Notes under the pieces: model-generated
Told to the model about the DNA's origin: nothing
Seen by the model: the letters and a program-made list of their open reading frames with translations, nothing else
Databases searched by the model: none
Translations under genes and position numbers: made by a program
Shown: positions 7,495 to 15,485 of the stretch, in pieces
How the letters are laid out: the number at the start of each line of letters is the position of its first letter
Position numbering within the stretch: the stretch's first letter is position 1
NCBI RefSeq assembly: GCF_002926165.1
Contig: NZ_MAGP01000123.1
Location: forward strand, 1-54,605
Source: Micromonospora chalcea
GTDB taxonomy: Bacteria; Actinomycetota; Actinomycetes; Mycobacteriales; Micromonosporaceae
Length of the DNA: 54,605 nucleotides
Direction of reading: 5' to 3'

Positions 7495-8759
7495 CAGGCG
7501 GTTCGCTGGTCGACGCCGCGCAGTCCTCGTCGGACCCCGGCACGACGCCTCCGTCCGGGCACCGGGCGGCCGGTCTGCTGCGGCGGCTCGTCGCGCCCGA
7601 GCGCCTCTATCTCGGCGCGCTGGGACTGACCGGCCTGGCGGCGGTCATGTCGGTGGCGCTGCCCGCGGCGGAGCGCGGCGAACTGTCGGCAAACATGGTG
7701 AGCGCGACGCTCGGCGCGGCCGTCGGCGGGCTGTCGCTCGACACCTTCCTCATCTCGCGTCCGGCCGGCTGGGTGCAGTCCCGGGGACGGACGTACGTGA
7801 TCGCGATCCTCGGCGTCGCCGTACTCCTCTCCGGTGTCGCCGCCGCGCTGCTCACCGCGGCGGCGGGCGTCGGCGCCTATCTGGTCGGCGTCGGGTCCGC
7901 GGTGGGTCTGACCGTGTTCAACACGGTCTCGTCGCTCGCCCTGCGGCAGCGCAGCTTCCGGCTGGTCTACGCGATGCGCGCGGCGAGCGGCGCGGTCCTG
8001 GTCGCCGGGTACGCCGCCCTCTACGCCGCCGGCCGGCTCGACGGCGGCGTGTGGAGCATGGTGTGGCTCGCGGTGCAGTGGCTCAGCGCCTTCGCCGTGT
8101 GCGGCCTGGTCCTGGTCCGGCTGCGGCGGGCCGGCGCGGCCCCGGCGCCCACCTCGACCGGCGCGGACCTCCGGGCCGACCTGCTCGCGGCCGGGAGCCT
8201 GCACCTGGGCATCTTCGCGCAGATGATGACGCTGCGGTTCAACCAGGTCCTGGTGGCCCGGTTCGCCGGGGCCGGTCCGCTCGGCGTCTACGCGCTGGCG
8301 GTCGCCGCCCTGGAGTTCGCGCAGGCCGGCGCCGTGGTGCGGGCACAGCGCATCCTCGCCGACCGGGACGGTGGGAACGGCCCGGACCCGACGCGGGCGG
8401 TGGTGACGGCGGCCCTGCCGATCGCCCTGGCCGCGATCGTCGGGCTCGGCGTGCTGGGTTTCCTGGCGCCGGAGTACCGGCACGCCTGGCTCCTCGGGCT
8501 GCTGCTCCTGCCGGGCTCGCTGGCCACGGCGGCCGGAAAGAGCTGGAGCGCCCTGCTGCTGAAGCGGCGGGGTGAGAAGGCGACCACTGTGGTCGCCGTG
8601 GTCACGTCGGCGGTCGCGGTTCCGGCATACCTCGGCGTCATCCCGTGGGCCGGTGTGGTCGGGGCGGCGGTCGCCTCCTCGCTCGCCTACGCCGTGCACG
8701 CGTTCGCGTCGAGAGCGAGCCTGCGCCGGGCGCAGCCGCCGAATCCTGGGATGGTGTGA
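7491..8759 (+). CDS. Wzx-like polysaccharide flippase (MOP superfamily)
   Basis: 422 aa from a GTG whose GTGA overlaps the rmlC stop. After a hydrophilic N-terminus of about 40 residues, hydrophobic helices fill the protein, with interspersed Arg-rich cytoplasmic loops (LRQRSFRLVYAMR, KRRGEK). This is the pattern of MOP/Wzx lipid-linked oligosaccharide translocases, which flip undecaprenyl-linked repeat units outward. Sequence conservation in this family is weak, so the call relies on topology plus position between rhamnose synthesis and glycosyltransferases. It could also be a distant MATE-like exporter. Confidence 0.75.
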   Translation: MTGGSLVDAAQSSSDPGTTPPSGHRAAGLLRRLVAPERLYLGALGLTGLAAVMSVALPAAERGELSANMVSATLGAAVGGLSLDTFLISRPAGWVQSRGRTYVIAILGVAVLLSGVAAALLTAAAGVGAYLVGVGSAVGLTVFNTVSSLALRQRSFRLVYAMRAASGAVLVAGYAALYAAGRLDGGVWSMVWLAVQWLSAFAVCGLVLVRLRRAGAAPAPTSTGADLRADLLAAGSLHLGIFAQMMTLRFNQVLVARFAGAGPLGVYALAVAALEFAQAGAVVRAQRILADRDGGNGPDPTRAVVTAALPIALAAIVGLGVLGFLAPEYRHAWLLGLLLLPGSLATAAGKSWSALLLKRRGEKATTVVAVVTSAVAVPAYLGVIPWAGVVGAAVASSLAYAVHAFASRASLRRAQPPNPGMV

Positions 8760-8760
8760 G

Positions 8761-9612
8761 ATGGACGTCTCGATCGTGGTTCTCGCCTGGGAGGACTTCC
8801 ACCGCACCCGCGACTGCGTGCTGTCCCTGCCCGCCGAGGCCGAGATCGTCGTGGTGGACAACGGCAGCTCGGCGGAGATCCGCGAGGCGCTGAGCGGGTT
8901 CTGCGCCCAGCAGGGCGTCACCTACGTCCAGTCCGGCTCGAACCTGGGGTACGCCCGCGGCATGAACCTCGGCGTACGGCACACCAGCAGGGCGAACGTC
9001 ATCCTCTCCAACAACGACATCGTCGTGCACGGTGACGCGGTGGCCCGGCTGCTGACGGCTCTGGAGGACCCGGAGGTGGGCGCCGCCTTCCCCGCTGTGG
9101 TGACGCCGGAGGGCGTGCCGCAGACCGAGGGCGGCCGGTTCCTGACCATGGGGGTCGGGCTGGGCCACGCCACCGGGCTGAGCCTCGTGGTGCCGCGCCT
9201 GCGGATCGTCGCGCCCCCGGAGCAGGCGGACTGGCTGACCGGGCCGTTCGTCGCGCTGCGGCGCAGCACCTTCGACGCCATCGGCGGAGTCGACGAGACG
9301 TCGTTCTTCTACTCCGAGGACATGCGGCTGTGCTGGGCGGTACGCCGGCAGGGCAAACGGCTGGCGTACGTGGCGGACGCCGTGATCATGCACGAGGACG
9401 ACGCGACCGCCAAGCGGCGCTGGTCGGCGGAGGAGATCTCCGAGCGGCGTACCCGGGAGTTCATCCGGGCCAGCCGGGACCTGGGCGGCCGCCGTGGTCG
9501 CGTGGCGGCCACCGCGTACGTCTGCGGCATCCTGCTGCGGGCGGCGGTGGGCCGCGACTCCGTGCGCCGCGCGATCGCGCGCGGGGCCGTCGCGGGGCTG
9601 CGTGCGTCGTGA
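8761..9612 (+). CDS. Family 2 glycosyltransferase
   Basis: 283 aa, ATG two bases after the flippase stop. GT-A fold: VSIVVLAWEDF, VVVDNGSS, NLGYARGMNLGVR, then the acidic metal-binding stretch ILSNNDIVV, a LTGPFVALRRSTFDAIGGVD acceptor segment and the FFYSEDMRLCWAVRRQGK motif. These features are typical of rhamnosyltransferase-like GT2 enzymes that use dTDP-rhamnose on a lipid-linked acceptor. A hydrophobic/basic C-terminus may bind membrane. Donor and linkage cannot be read from sequence. It is coupled to the next gene by a GTGA overlap. Confidence 0.88.
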   Translation: MDVSIVVLAWEDFHRTRDCVLSLPAEAEIVVVDNGSSAEIREALSGFCAQQGVTYVQSGSNLGYARGMNLGVRHTSRANVILSNNDIVVHGDAVARLLTALEDPEVGAAFPAVVTPEGVPQTEGGRFLTMGVGLGHATGLSLVVPRLRIVAPPEQADWLTGPFVALRRSTFDAIGGVDETSFFYSEDMRLCWAVRRQGKRLAYVADAVIMHEDDATAKRRWSAEEISERRTREFIRASRDLGGRRGRVAATAYVCGILLRAAVGRDSVRRAIARGAVAGLRAS

Positions 9613-10685
9613 AGGTGCTCTTCGTCTGCACGACCGGTGGCTCCGGGCGGCGGCAGCTGGGCGGCGCGGAACGGATGCTCGCCGAGCTGGTGCCGGCGCA
9701 CGCCCGTACCGGCGTCGACGTGGTGGCCGCCACCTCGGACGACGAGGTGGGCAGGTCGCTGCGCGAGGCCGGGGTGCCGTGGGTCGGGCTGGGCGGGGCC
9801 AGCCGGATCGACCTCGGCTACGCGCGTCAGATCCGCCGTCTCGTCCGCGAGGTGAAGCCGGACGTGGTCTGCGCCCACCTGCTGTCCGCGGCGATGCACG
9901 CGCGGGCCGCGCTCAGCCTGGACCGCACCCCGCTCGTGGTCACCCTGCACAACAGCCTCTGGCAGTACCGGGACACCGCCGGGTCGTGGCAGCAGAAGGC
10001 CGCCACCCAGTCCAACATCACGCTGGACCTGGCGATGCGCCGCCTCCGGCCGCACGCGACGGTGGCGGTGTCCGAGTTCGAAGCCACCGAGCTGCGTGAG
10101 CGGGGCCGCGTCCGGAACGTCCACCTGATCCCCAACCCGCTGCCGGCCGACTGGCCCGCCCCGAAACCCGCCGACGCGCCGGCACCCGGCCGGCGTCCAG
10201 TGGTCGGCTACCTGGGCCGGCTGGAACGGGAGAAGGGCGCGGACCTGCTGGCCGAGACCGCCGCGCACCTGCCGGAGATGGACGTCCGGGTCGCCGGGGC
10301 CGGCTCGCTGCCGATCGCGGCCCGGCCGAACCTGGAACTCGTCGGCCGGGTCGTCGCGGCGGACTTCCTCCGAGGGATCGACTGCCTCCTGGTGCCGTCC
10401 CGGGTCGAGTCGTTCGGGCTCAGCGCGTTGGAGGCGCTGTCCCTGGGCGTACCGGTGGTGCACACCGGGGCCGGCGGGCTGGCCGAGGTCACCCGGCACG
10501 CCACCGACGATCTCGCCGTCCGGGCCGACCCCAGCCCCGCCGCGCTGGCCGGCGCCGTCCGCCGGGCGCTGGCCCAGGCCGGGCCCGCCGAGGAGCGGCG
10601 GGGCGTGGCCGAGTGGTACGCCCAGGAGTACGCCTTCGACCGGTGCGTGACGCGCTGGCAGAGCCTGTACCGGTCGCTGCGGTGA
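9609..10685 (+). CDS. Family 4 glycosyltransferase
   Basis: 358 aa from a GTG overlapping the preceding TGA. GT-B fold: an N-terminal Rossmann half with a GGAERML acceptor-side motif, and a C-terminal donor half starting at VVGYLGRLEREKGADLL with the EX7E retaining signature in PSRVESFGLSALEALSLGVPVV. It is a retaining sugar-nucleotide transferase acting on the cytoplasmic face. The QLGGAERM and HNSLWQYR segments are common in actinobacterial polysaccharide loci. Substrate unknown. Its stop overlaps the next GTG. Confidence 0.88.
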   Translation: MKVLFVCTTGGSGRRQLGGAERMLAELVPAHARTGVDVVAATSDDEVGRSLREAGVPWVGLGGASRIDLGYARQIRRLVREVKPDVVCAHLLSAAMHARAALSLDRTPLVVTLHNSLWQYRDTAGSWQQKAATQSNITLDLAMRRLRPHATVAVSEFEATELRERGRVRNVHLIPNPLPADWPAPKPADAPAPGRRPVVGYLGRLEREKGADLLAETAAHLPEMDVRVAGAGSLPIAARPNLELVGRVVAADFLRGIDCLLVPSRVESFGLSALEALSLGVPVVHTGAGGLAEVTRHATDDLAVRADPSPAALAGAVRRALAQAGPAEERRGVAEWYAQEYAFDRCVTRWQSLYRSLR

Positions 10686-11599
10686 CCGCCGTGGAACTGA
10701 CTGTCGTCACGGTGCTCTACCGGTCCGCCGGCATGCTCGCCGAGACGCTGCCCACCTGGGTACGCAGCGCCGAAGGGCTGCCGGTGCGGTTCGTCTTCGC
10801 CGACAACTGGCCCGAGGACGGCTGCGCGGAGATCATCGCCGGTTGCCTCGACCAGGACCGGTACCGGTACCTTCCCGACTCGTCCAACCCGGGCTTCGCG
10901 GCCGGCTGCAACCGGGCCGTCGCGGCCACCACCACCGGCCACGTGCTGCTGCTGAATCCGGACGTCTGGCTGCCCGACGGCGCGCTGGCCCGCATCTGCG
11001 CCGCCGTCGCGGAGGACCCCGGCACCCCGGTCGCGGTCGGCCTGGCCATGCACGGCGGCGAGTACGTGGGCATCGACCTGAACCCGGTCTCGCTGTTCAT
11101 CGACCGGTCCGCCACGACGGCACGGGCGCCACTGGGCCCGTCCGGCGGCGCGGCGGTCTTCCCCACCGAGCTGTACCGCAGGTTCGGCGGGTTCTACGAG
11201 CACCTGTTCGCCTGGGGTGAGGACGCCGACCTCGCCCTGCGGCTCCACGCCTCGGGGGTTCGTACCCGGGCGCTGGATCTGATGCTCCCGCACGCCGGTG
11301 GGCACAGCGTCGACGGCGACGACCGGCTCCAGGGCTTCCGGGCGTTCCTCCTGGCCCGCAACCGGCTCCTGGTCGCGGCGCGCACCCTCACCTGGCCGCT
11401 GCTGCTCGTCGCGCTGCCGGTCCTCGCGCTGGCGCACGTCGCGCTCGCCGCCCGGCGGGCCCGCCAGGGCCTGCTGCGGCCGTTCCTGCGCGGCGTGGGA
11501 CACGGCCTGCGGCAGGGGCCGGCCGCCCGCCGGCAGTGGACCGGCAAGCGGTTCGGCTTCGCGACCCTGCTCAGCTATCTGACAGTTCGGAGAGCGTGA
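10682..11599 (+). CDS. Family 2 glycosyltransferase with C-terminal membrane segment
   Basis: 305 aa, start at the GTG overlapping the upstream TGA; an ATG further upstream lies inside the previous gene. GT-A motifs: LTVVTVLYRS, DSSNPGFAAGCNRAV, LLLNPDVWLPDGA (metal site), GPSGGAAVFPTELYRRFGGF and FAWGEDADLALRLHASG. The C-terminus has one strong membrane helix (about 243-263) followed by a basic tail. The family includes rhamnosyl- and galactofuranosyl-transferases. It lies in the middle of the four-transferase run and is coupled on both sides. Confidence 0.87.
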   Translation: MTAVELTVVTVLYRSAGMLAETLPTWVRSAEGLPVRFVFADNWPEDGCAEIIAGCLDQDRYRYLPDSSNPGFAAGCNRAVAATTTGHVLLLNPDVWLPDGALARICAAVAEDPGTPVAVGLAMHGGEYVGIDLNPVSLFIDRSATTARAPLGPSGGAAVFPTELYRRFGGFYEHLFAWGEDADLALRLHASGVRTRALDLMLPHAGGHSVDGDDRLQGFRAFLLARNRLLVAARTLTWPLLLVALPVLALAHVALAARRARQGLLRPFLRGVGHGLRQGPAARRQWTGKRFGFATLLSYLTVRRA

Positions 11600-12429
11600 T
11601 GACGGGACACCCGTGGAGTGTCGTGACTGTCACCTACAACTCGGCCGACACGCTGCGCCGCTGCTGGCGCGGCGAGAAGCCGTACGAGTGGATCGTGGTG
11701 GACAACGCGTCGTCCGACGACTCGGCGGCGGTGGCCCGGGAGCTGGGCGCGCGGGTCGTCCGGCTGCCGGAGAACGTGGGCTTCTCCCGGGCCAACAACG
11801 TCGCGCTGCACGAGGCCGCCGGCAGGTACGTCCTCTTCGCGAACCCGGACCTGGAGGTCCGCCCGGACGGGCTGGAGGCGCTCGCGCGGCACCTGGACGC
11901 GCACGGCGGACTGGTGGCGCCCCAACTGCTCTCCACCGACGGGACCCCGCAACCAAACGGGCGTGGCTTCCCGTACGCCACCGCGAAGCTCGGCAACCGG
12001 AAGCTGTGGCCGCTGTCCCGCCTGCACGAGTCGTACCGGATGGTGGCCGAGCCGGGCGAGGTCCGCTACGTCGCCTGGCTGATGGGGGCGGCGGTCGCCG
12101 GACGCACCGGGGACCTCGTCGAGCTGGGCGGATGGAACGAGCGTTTCTTCCTCTACTACGAGGACCACGAGCTGGGCCTGCGGGCGTGGCAGCGCGGTTT
12201 CCCGGTCGCCCTGCTCGGTGACGTGCGGTGGACCCACCACTGGGCGCGGGCGACGAACTCGGTGCGGTGGTCACCGGCGCACACGCTGGAGTTGCGCAGC
12301 GCCCGGATCTTCTTCGGCATGTTCCCCGAGTTCCTGGTCGGCCTGCCGCCGGCTGCCCGCCGGCACCACCGGGCGGCCGGGCTGATCGGTTCACGGGTGC
12401 CCGCGCCCCGCCCGCCGGTGGCCGGCTGA
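11599..12429 (+). CDS. Family 2 glycosyltransferase (rhamnosyltransferase-like)
   Basis: 276 aa. The ATG at 11599 shares its A with the preceding TGA and follows GGAGAG at 5 nt; a GTG one codon earlier is also possible. Motifs: WSVVTVTYNS, IVVDNASSDDS, LPENVGFSRANNVAL, VLFANPDLEVRPDGL, MGAAVAGRTGDLVELGGWNE and FFLYYEDHELGLRAWQRG. This is the WbbL/rhamnosyltransferase-type GT2 layout. With rmlABCD next door, dTDP-rhamnose is the most likely donor, but this is inference. Confidence 0.87.
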   Translation: MTGHPWSVVTVTYNSADTLRRCWRGEKPYEWIVVDNASSDDSAAVARELGARVVRLPENVGFSRANNVALHEAAGRYVLFANPDLEVRPDGLEALARHLDAHGGLVAPQLLSTDGTPQPNGRGFPYATAKLGNRKLWPLSRLHESYRMVAEPGEVRYVAWLMGAAVAGRTGDLVELGGWNERFFLYYEDHELGLRAWQRGFPVALLGDVRWTHHWARATNSVRWSPAHTLELRSARIFFGMFPEFLVGLPPAARRHHRAAGLIGSRVPAPRPPVAG

Positions 12430-12444
12430 GCCGGGTCGGTCCGC

Positions 12445-13737
12445 GTGTCTCCCCTCCTGAAGGCCGCCGTCCGGCGTGCGCTCGTGTCGCAGCCGCTGGC
12501 GAGCGCGTACCACGGGCGGGCCAACGGTTTCGGCGCGCTGCGGCTCGTCTTCGCGCTGGCCGTGGTGCTGTCCCACACCGCCGCCCTCGGGTTCGGGCGT
12601 CCGCTGATGCACCGGGTCGACCTGGGCGCCCTGGCGGTGGCGGGCTTCTTCACGATCTCCGGCTTCCTCGTCGTCGGCTCGGCGCGACGCAACTCGGTGC
12701 CCCGCTTCCTGTGGCACCGGGCGCTGCGGATCTGGCCCGGGCTGTGGGTCTGCCTGCTGTTCACCGGCCTGGTCGTGGCGCCCCTGCTGTACCTCGACCG
12801 GCACGGCACGCTCGACGGGCTGTGGCGCAGCCCGGGCGGCGTGCTCGACTACCTGCGGCTGAACTGGTGGGGCGGGCTGCGGCAGTTCGGCATCGCCGAC
12901 CTGCTGCGCGGTGACACGCCGTACTGGCACTGGCAGGGCGGGAACACGATCAACGGGTCGTTGTGGACGCTCGCCTACGAGATCTACTGCTATCTGGCGG
13001 TGGCCGTCCTGGCCGCGCTGACCGTCCTGCGCCGGCAGCTCCGCTGGGTCACGCTGCTCGCCGTGGTCGCGGTGTTCGGCGTCCTCTGCTGGAACCACCT
13101 CCAGCCCGGTGCGGCGCTCTGGACCAGCGGGGCGGTCGGTCCGCTGCCGATGCTCGGCGCGCTGCAGAAGACCTACCTGCTCTGGTTCGGGTTCATGTTC
13201 CTGGCCGGCGGGGCCGCCGAGCTGTACCGCGACCGGCTGCCGATGAACGACCTGCTCGGCGTGCTCGCGCTCGGGACGGTCGGCTGGCTCGCCGTGCGGG
13301 GCGACTTCGTCGGCCCGGGGGTGTACGCCGTCGACGGCTCGTTCTTCGCACCGGCGCTGCTCGCCTACGCGTACGCCGTCCTCTGGCTCGCCGTACGGCT
13401 GCCGCGCGTGCTGCACCGCGTCGGCCGCGACAACGACTACTCGTACGGTGTCTACATCTACTCGTTCGTGGTGCAGCAGGTGCTCGCCAAGTTCGGCCTG
13501 CCGGCTCTCGGCGTGGCCGGGTTCTTCCTGGTCAGCGCCGTGCTCAGCCTCGGGCTGGCGATGCTCTCCTGGCATCTGGTGGAGAAGCCGGCGCTGCGGG
13601 GAAAGGACTGGACGCCGCCCGCGCTGCGCGAGCCGCCGGACGGTCCGCCGGGTCAGGACGGTCCCGACGTGCCTGCGCTGCCCGGGCGCGCGGCGGGCGC
13701 CGAGCCGGATCCGGCCGCCGCGCCGGCCGCTGGCTGA
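12445..13737 (+). CDS. Acyltransferase family 3 membrane protein (OafA-like)
   Basis: 430 aa, GTG start 15 nt after the previous gene with no clear Shine-Dalgarno; a second GTG at 12484 is an alternative. About ten membrane helices. Family motifs: GFGALRLVFALAVVLSHTAA with the conserved His in helix 1, GFFTISGFLV, FLWHRALRIWPGLW (the conserved R-x10-R-like loop) and HLVEKPALR near the end. Such proteins acetylate sugars of surface glycans at the membrane. The C-terminal 30 residues are Pro/Ala/Asp-rich and are encoded opposite the 3' end of the convergent wzy-like gene (85-bp overlap). Confidence 0.87.
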   Translation: MSPLLKAAVRRALVSQPLASAYHGRANGFGALRLVFALAVVLSHTAALGFGRPLMHRVDLGALAVAGFFTISGFLVVGSARRNSVPRFLWHRALRIWPGLWVCLLFTGLVVAPLLYLDRHGTLDGLWRSPGGVLDYLRLNWWGGLRQFGIADLLRGDTPYWHWQGGNTINGSLWTLAYEIYCYLAVAVLAALTVLRRQLRWVTLLAVVAVFGVLCWNHLQPGAALWTSGAVGPLPMLGALQKTYLLWFGFMFLAGGAAELYRDRLPMNDLLGVLALGTVGWLAVRGDFVGPGVYAVDGSFFAPALLAYAYAVLWLAVRLPRVLHRVGRDNDYSYGVYIYSFVVQQVLAKFGLPALGVAGFFLVSAVLSLGLAMLSWHLVEKPALRGKDWTPPALREPPDGPPGQDGPDVPALPGRAAGAEPDPAAAPAAG

Positions 13738-15341
13738 CGGGGGCCGGCGGCGGCTTGCGCGCCAGGTTGCCGGCGACGCGGCACCGGCAGCGGCCGCGCC
13801 GACAGGGACGGGTTGTCGGCGGCGCCCAGCGCGACCGCCAGGAGCAGCACGGCCACCGCGCCCAGCCACAGCCATACGTCGAAGAAGAAGATCTGGGCCG
13901 CGAACCCGACCAGCAGGAGGCGGGCCGGCAGCGACCGGAGGTGCCGGTAGAGCAGCACCAGGAGCGTCAGCAGGCAGGCCAGTCCGATCAGGCCGAAGTT
14001 GTACCAGAACGTCAGGTAGGTGTTGTCGAAGACCTGGGCCTGGCCGTCGCCGATGCCGACGTTCTCCAGGAACCGCACGTTTGCCTCCGGCCCGTTGCCG
14101 AAGACGACTGTGGACCAGTCGCGGGTGATGCCGTCCCAGACGACGCTCATGCGCGTGAAGCGGGCGTCGGCGCTGGCCGGGTCGGAGATCCGTGATCCCG
14201 CCACGTCGACGGAGTCCACTGCGCTCGCGGTGGGCGCGGCCGGGACCGGCGCGACGGGCTCCGGCGGCAGGGAACTCGCCGCCGGAGGCGCCGGAGCGGC
14301 CGGACTCGGCGCGGCCGGGCTCGGCGTGGCCGGGCTCGGCGTGGCAGCGGGCGACTCGGGGGCCGGCGCCGCCGAACTCGCCGCCGGAGCGGCCGGGCTC
14401 GGCGTGGGTGCGGCGGTGGTGGTGTCGGGCCGCTGGGCCGGCGGGTTGACCGCCACGAGCGTGAAGGTGACCGCGCCGACGGCGGCAGTGGCGCCCAGGC
14501 CGCGCCAGCTGACCTTCCGCCACTGGAGGAACAGCCAGACCCCGAGCGCGAGAACCGTGCCCACCCAGGCGCTGCGGGTGCCGGAGAGCACCAGGCCGAC
14601 GAGGTTGGCGGTGACCGGCACGTACCAGAACCGGCCCCGGAGCGTCAGCGCGACGAGCACCATGGCCATGGCGAACGTGCCGTAGATGATGGGGTGCCCG
14701 GACAGGCCCACCGCCCGGGTCGCGTCGAACGCCGAGGTGTAGGTCCAGTCGTACGCGAACTGGTCGAAGATCGGCCAGCTCCGGGAAGCGGTCTGGTACT
14801 TGGCGAACACTGCCACGGCGACGCTGACCCAGGTGAGCGCCTCCGCGATCCGCCGGACGGTCCGCCGGTCGTGCCGTGCCTCCTCGGCGAGGTGCCAGGC
14901 CAGCACGCCGAAGCACAGCAGGGGCGCGACGCCGACCGCGATCGGCTTCACCCCGTGCCAGTGGACGAGCCCCGCGAGCACCGCGCACGCCGGGAGCAGG
15001 AGCGCCGCCGCGAGCGCCTTCGGCGGCCACCCGTCGCGTTCGGCGCGCAGCACCCGCCCCCACGCGGCGAGGAGGAACAGGACCAGCAGCAGCGCGTACG
15101 AGGGATTCGTCGGATAGCCGACGTCGATGGTCACCGGGACGGCGAACGCGATGACGAAGACCGCCCAGGTGATCCGGACCGGGTCCGTCAGCACCCAGCC
15201 GAGCAGGGCGCCGACGGCGACCCCGAGCGCGAGCTGCCACCTGCCCGTCAGCAGGAACCCGGCCGCCAGAACGACGAGGCCGAGGCCGAGGTAGCGGACC
15301 CTGCGCTCCACGCCCCTGATCCGGTCAGCCAACACGCGCAC
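13653..15341 (-). CDS. O-antigen ligase / Wzy-like polymerase with long Pro-Ala-Ser external loop
   Basis: 562 aa from the GTG at 15341, which sits 6 nt after a TACGAT -10 box; reading further upstream gives only run-on sequence. About 10-12 helices. The large loop conserved in the ligase/polymerase family is present (SGTRSAWVGTVLALGVWLF, and later FGNGPEANVRFLENVG and DNTYLTFWYNFGLIG). Between them is a stretch of about 80 residues made almost only of Pro, Ala, Ser, Thr and Glu, encoded by imperfect 15-nt repeats (about 14270-14412). The role is polymerising or ligating lipid-linked glycan on the outer face. The gene is transcribed against the rest of the locus. Confidence 0.82.
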   Translation of the reverse strand: MRVLADRIRGVERRVRYLGLGLVVLAAGFLLTGRWQLALGVAVGALLGWVLTDPVRITWAVFVIAFAVPVTIDVGYPTNPSYALLLVLFLLAAWGRVLRAERDGWPPKALAAALLLPACAVLAGLVHWHGVKPIAVGVAPLLCFGVLAWHLAEEARHDRRTVRRIAEALTWVSVAVAVFAKYQTASRSWPIFDQFAYDWTYTSAFDATRAVGLSGHPIIYGTFAMAMVLVALTLRGRFWYVPVTANLVGLVLSGTRSAWVGTVLALGVWLFLQWRKVSWRGLGATAAVGAVTFTLVAVNPPAQRPDTTTAAPTPSPAAPAASSAAPAPESPAATPSPATPSPAAPSPAAPAPPAASSLPPEPVAPVPAAPTASAVDSVDVAGSRISDPASADARFTRMSVVWDGITRDWSTVVFGNGPEANVRFLENVGIGDGQAQVFDNTYLTFWYNFGLIGLACLLTLLVLLYRHLRSLPARLLLVGFAAQIFFFDVWLWLGAVAVLLLAVALGAADNPSLSARPLPVPRRRQPGAQAAAGPRQPAAGAAAGSGSAPAARPGSAGTSGPS

Positions 15342-15347
15342 CGCACG

Positions 15348-15353
15348 ATCGTA
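15348..15353 (-). promoter_or_regulatory. -10 hexamer TACGAT of a leaderless promoter (wzy-like gene)
   Basis: On the minus strand TACGAT ends 6 nt before the GTG at 15341. No Shine-Dalgarno is present. The same spacing occurs upstream of several other genes here, which supports the chosen start. Confidence 0.45.
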
Positions 15354-15442
15354 CGGATCAGCAGTGGCCGATCGGCACCAGCCCCGGGGACGGGGACGCG
15401 GACCCGCAGTTCCGGGCCTGTCGACGCACCTGAGTGGTGGGT

Positions 15443-15448
15443 TAGGGT
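15443..15448 (+). promoter_or_regulatory. Possible -10 hexamer TAGGGT for the GT39-like gene
   Basis: TAGGGT fits TANNNT about 38 bp before the GTG start. A poor -35 candidate (TGTCGA, 15419-15424) lies 18 bp upstream. This would give a leader of about 30 nt containing the TAGGGA ribosome-binding sequence at 15472-15477. Confidence 0.3.
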
Positions 15449-15485
15449 GACGGCCGGTCGGCAGGCGGGGATAGGGATCTACGTG

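Noticed and set aside
14270..14412. Possible CRISPR or tandem repeat array
   Set aside because: The units are only about 15 nt, contiguous, in frame and encode a Pro/Ala/Ser loop; there are no unique spacers.
14694..15485. Upstream extension of the GT39-like frame
   Set aside because: It is antisense to membrane helices of the Wzy-like protein; the composition is Arg/His/Pro-rich and a ribosome-binding sequence is present at 15472.
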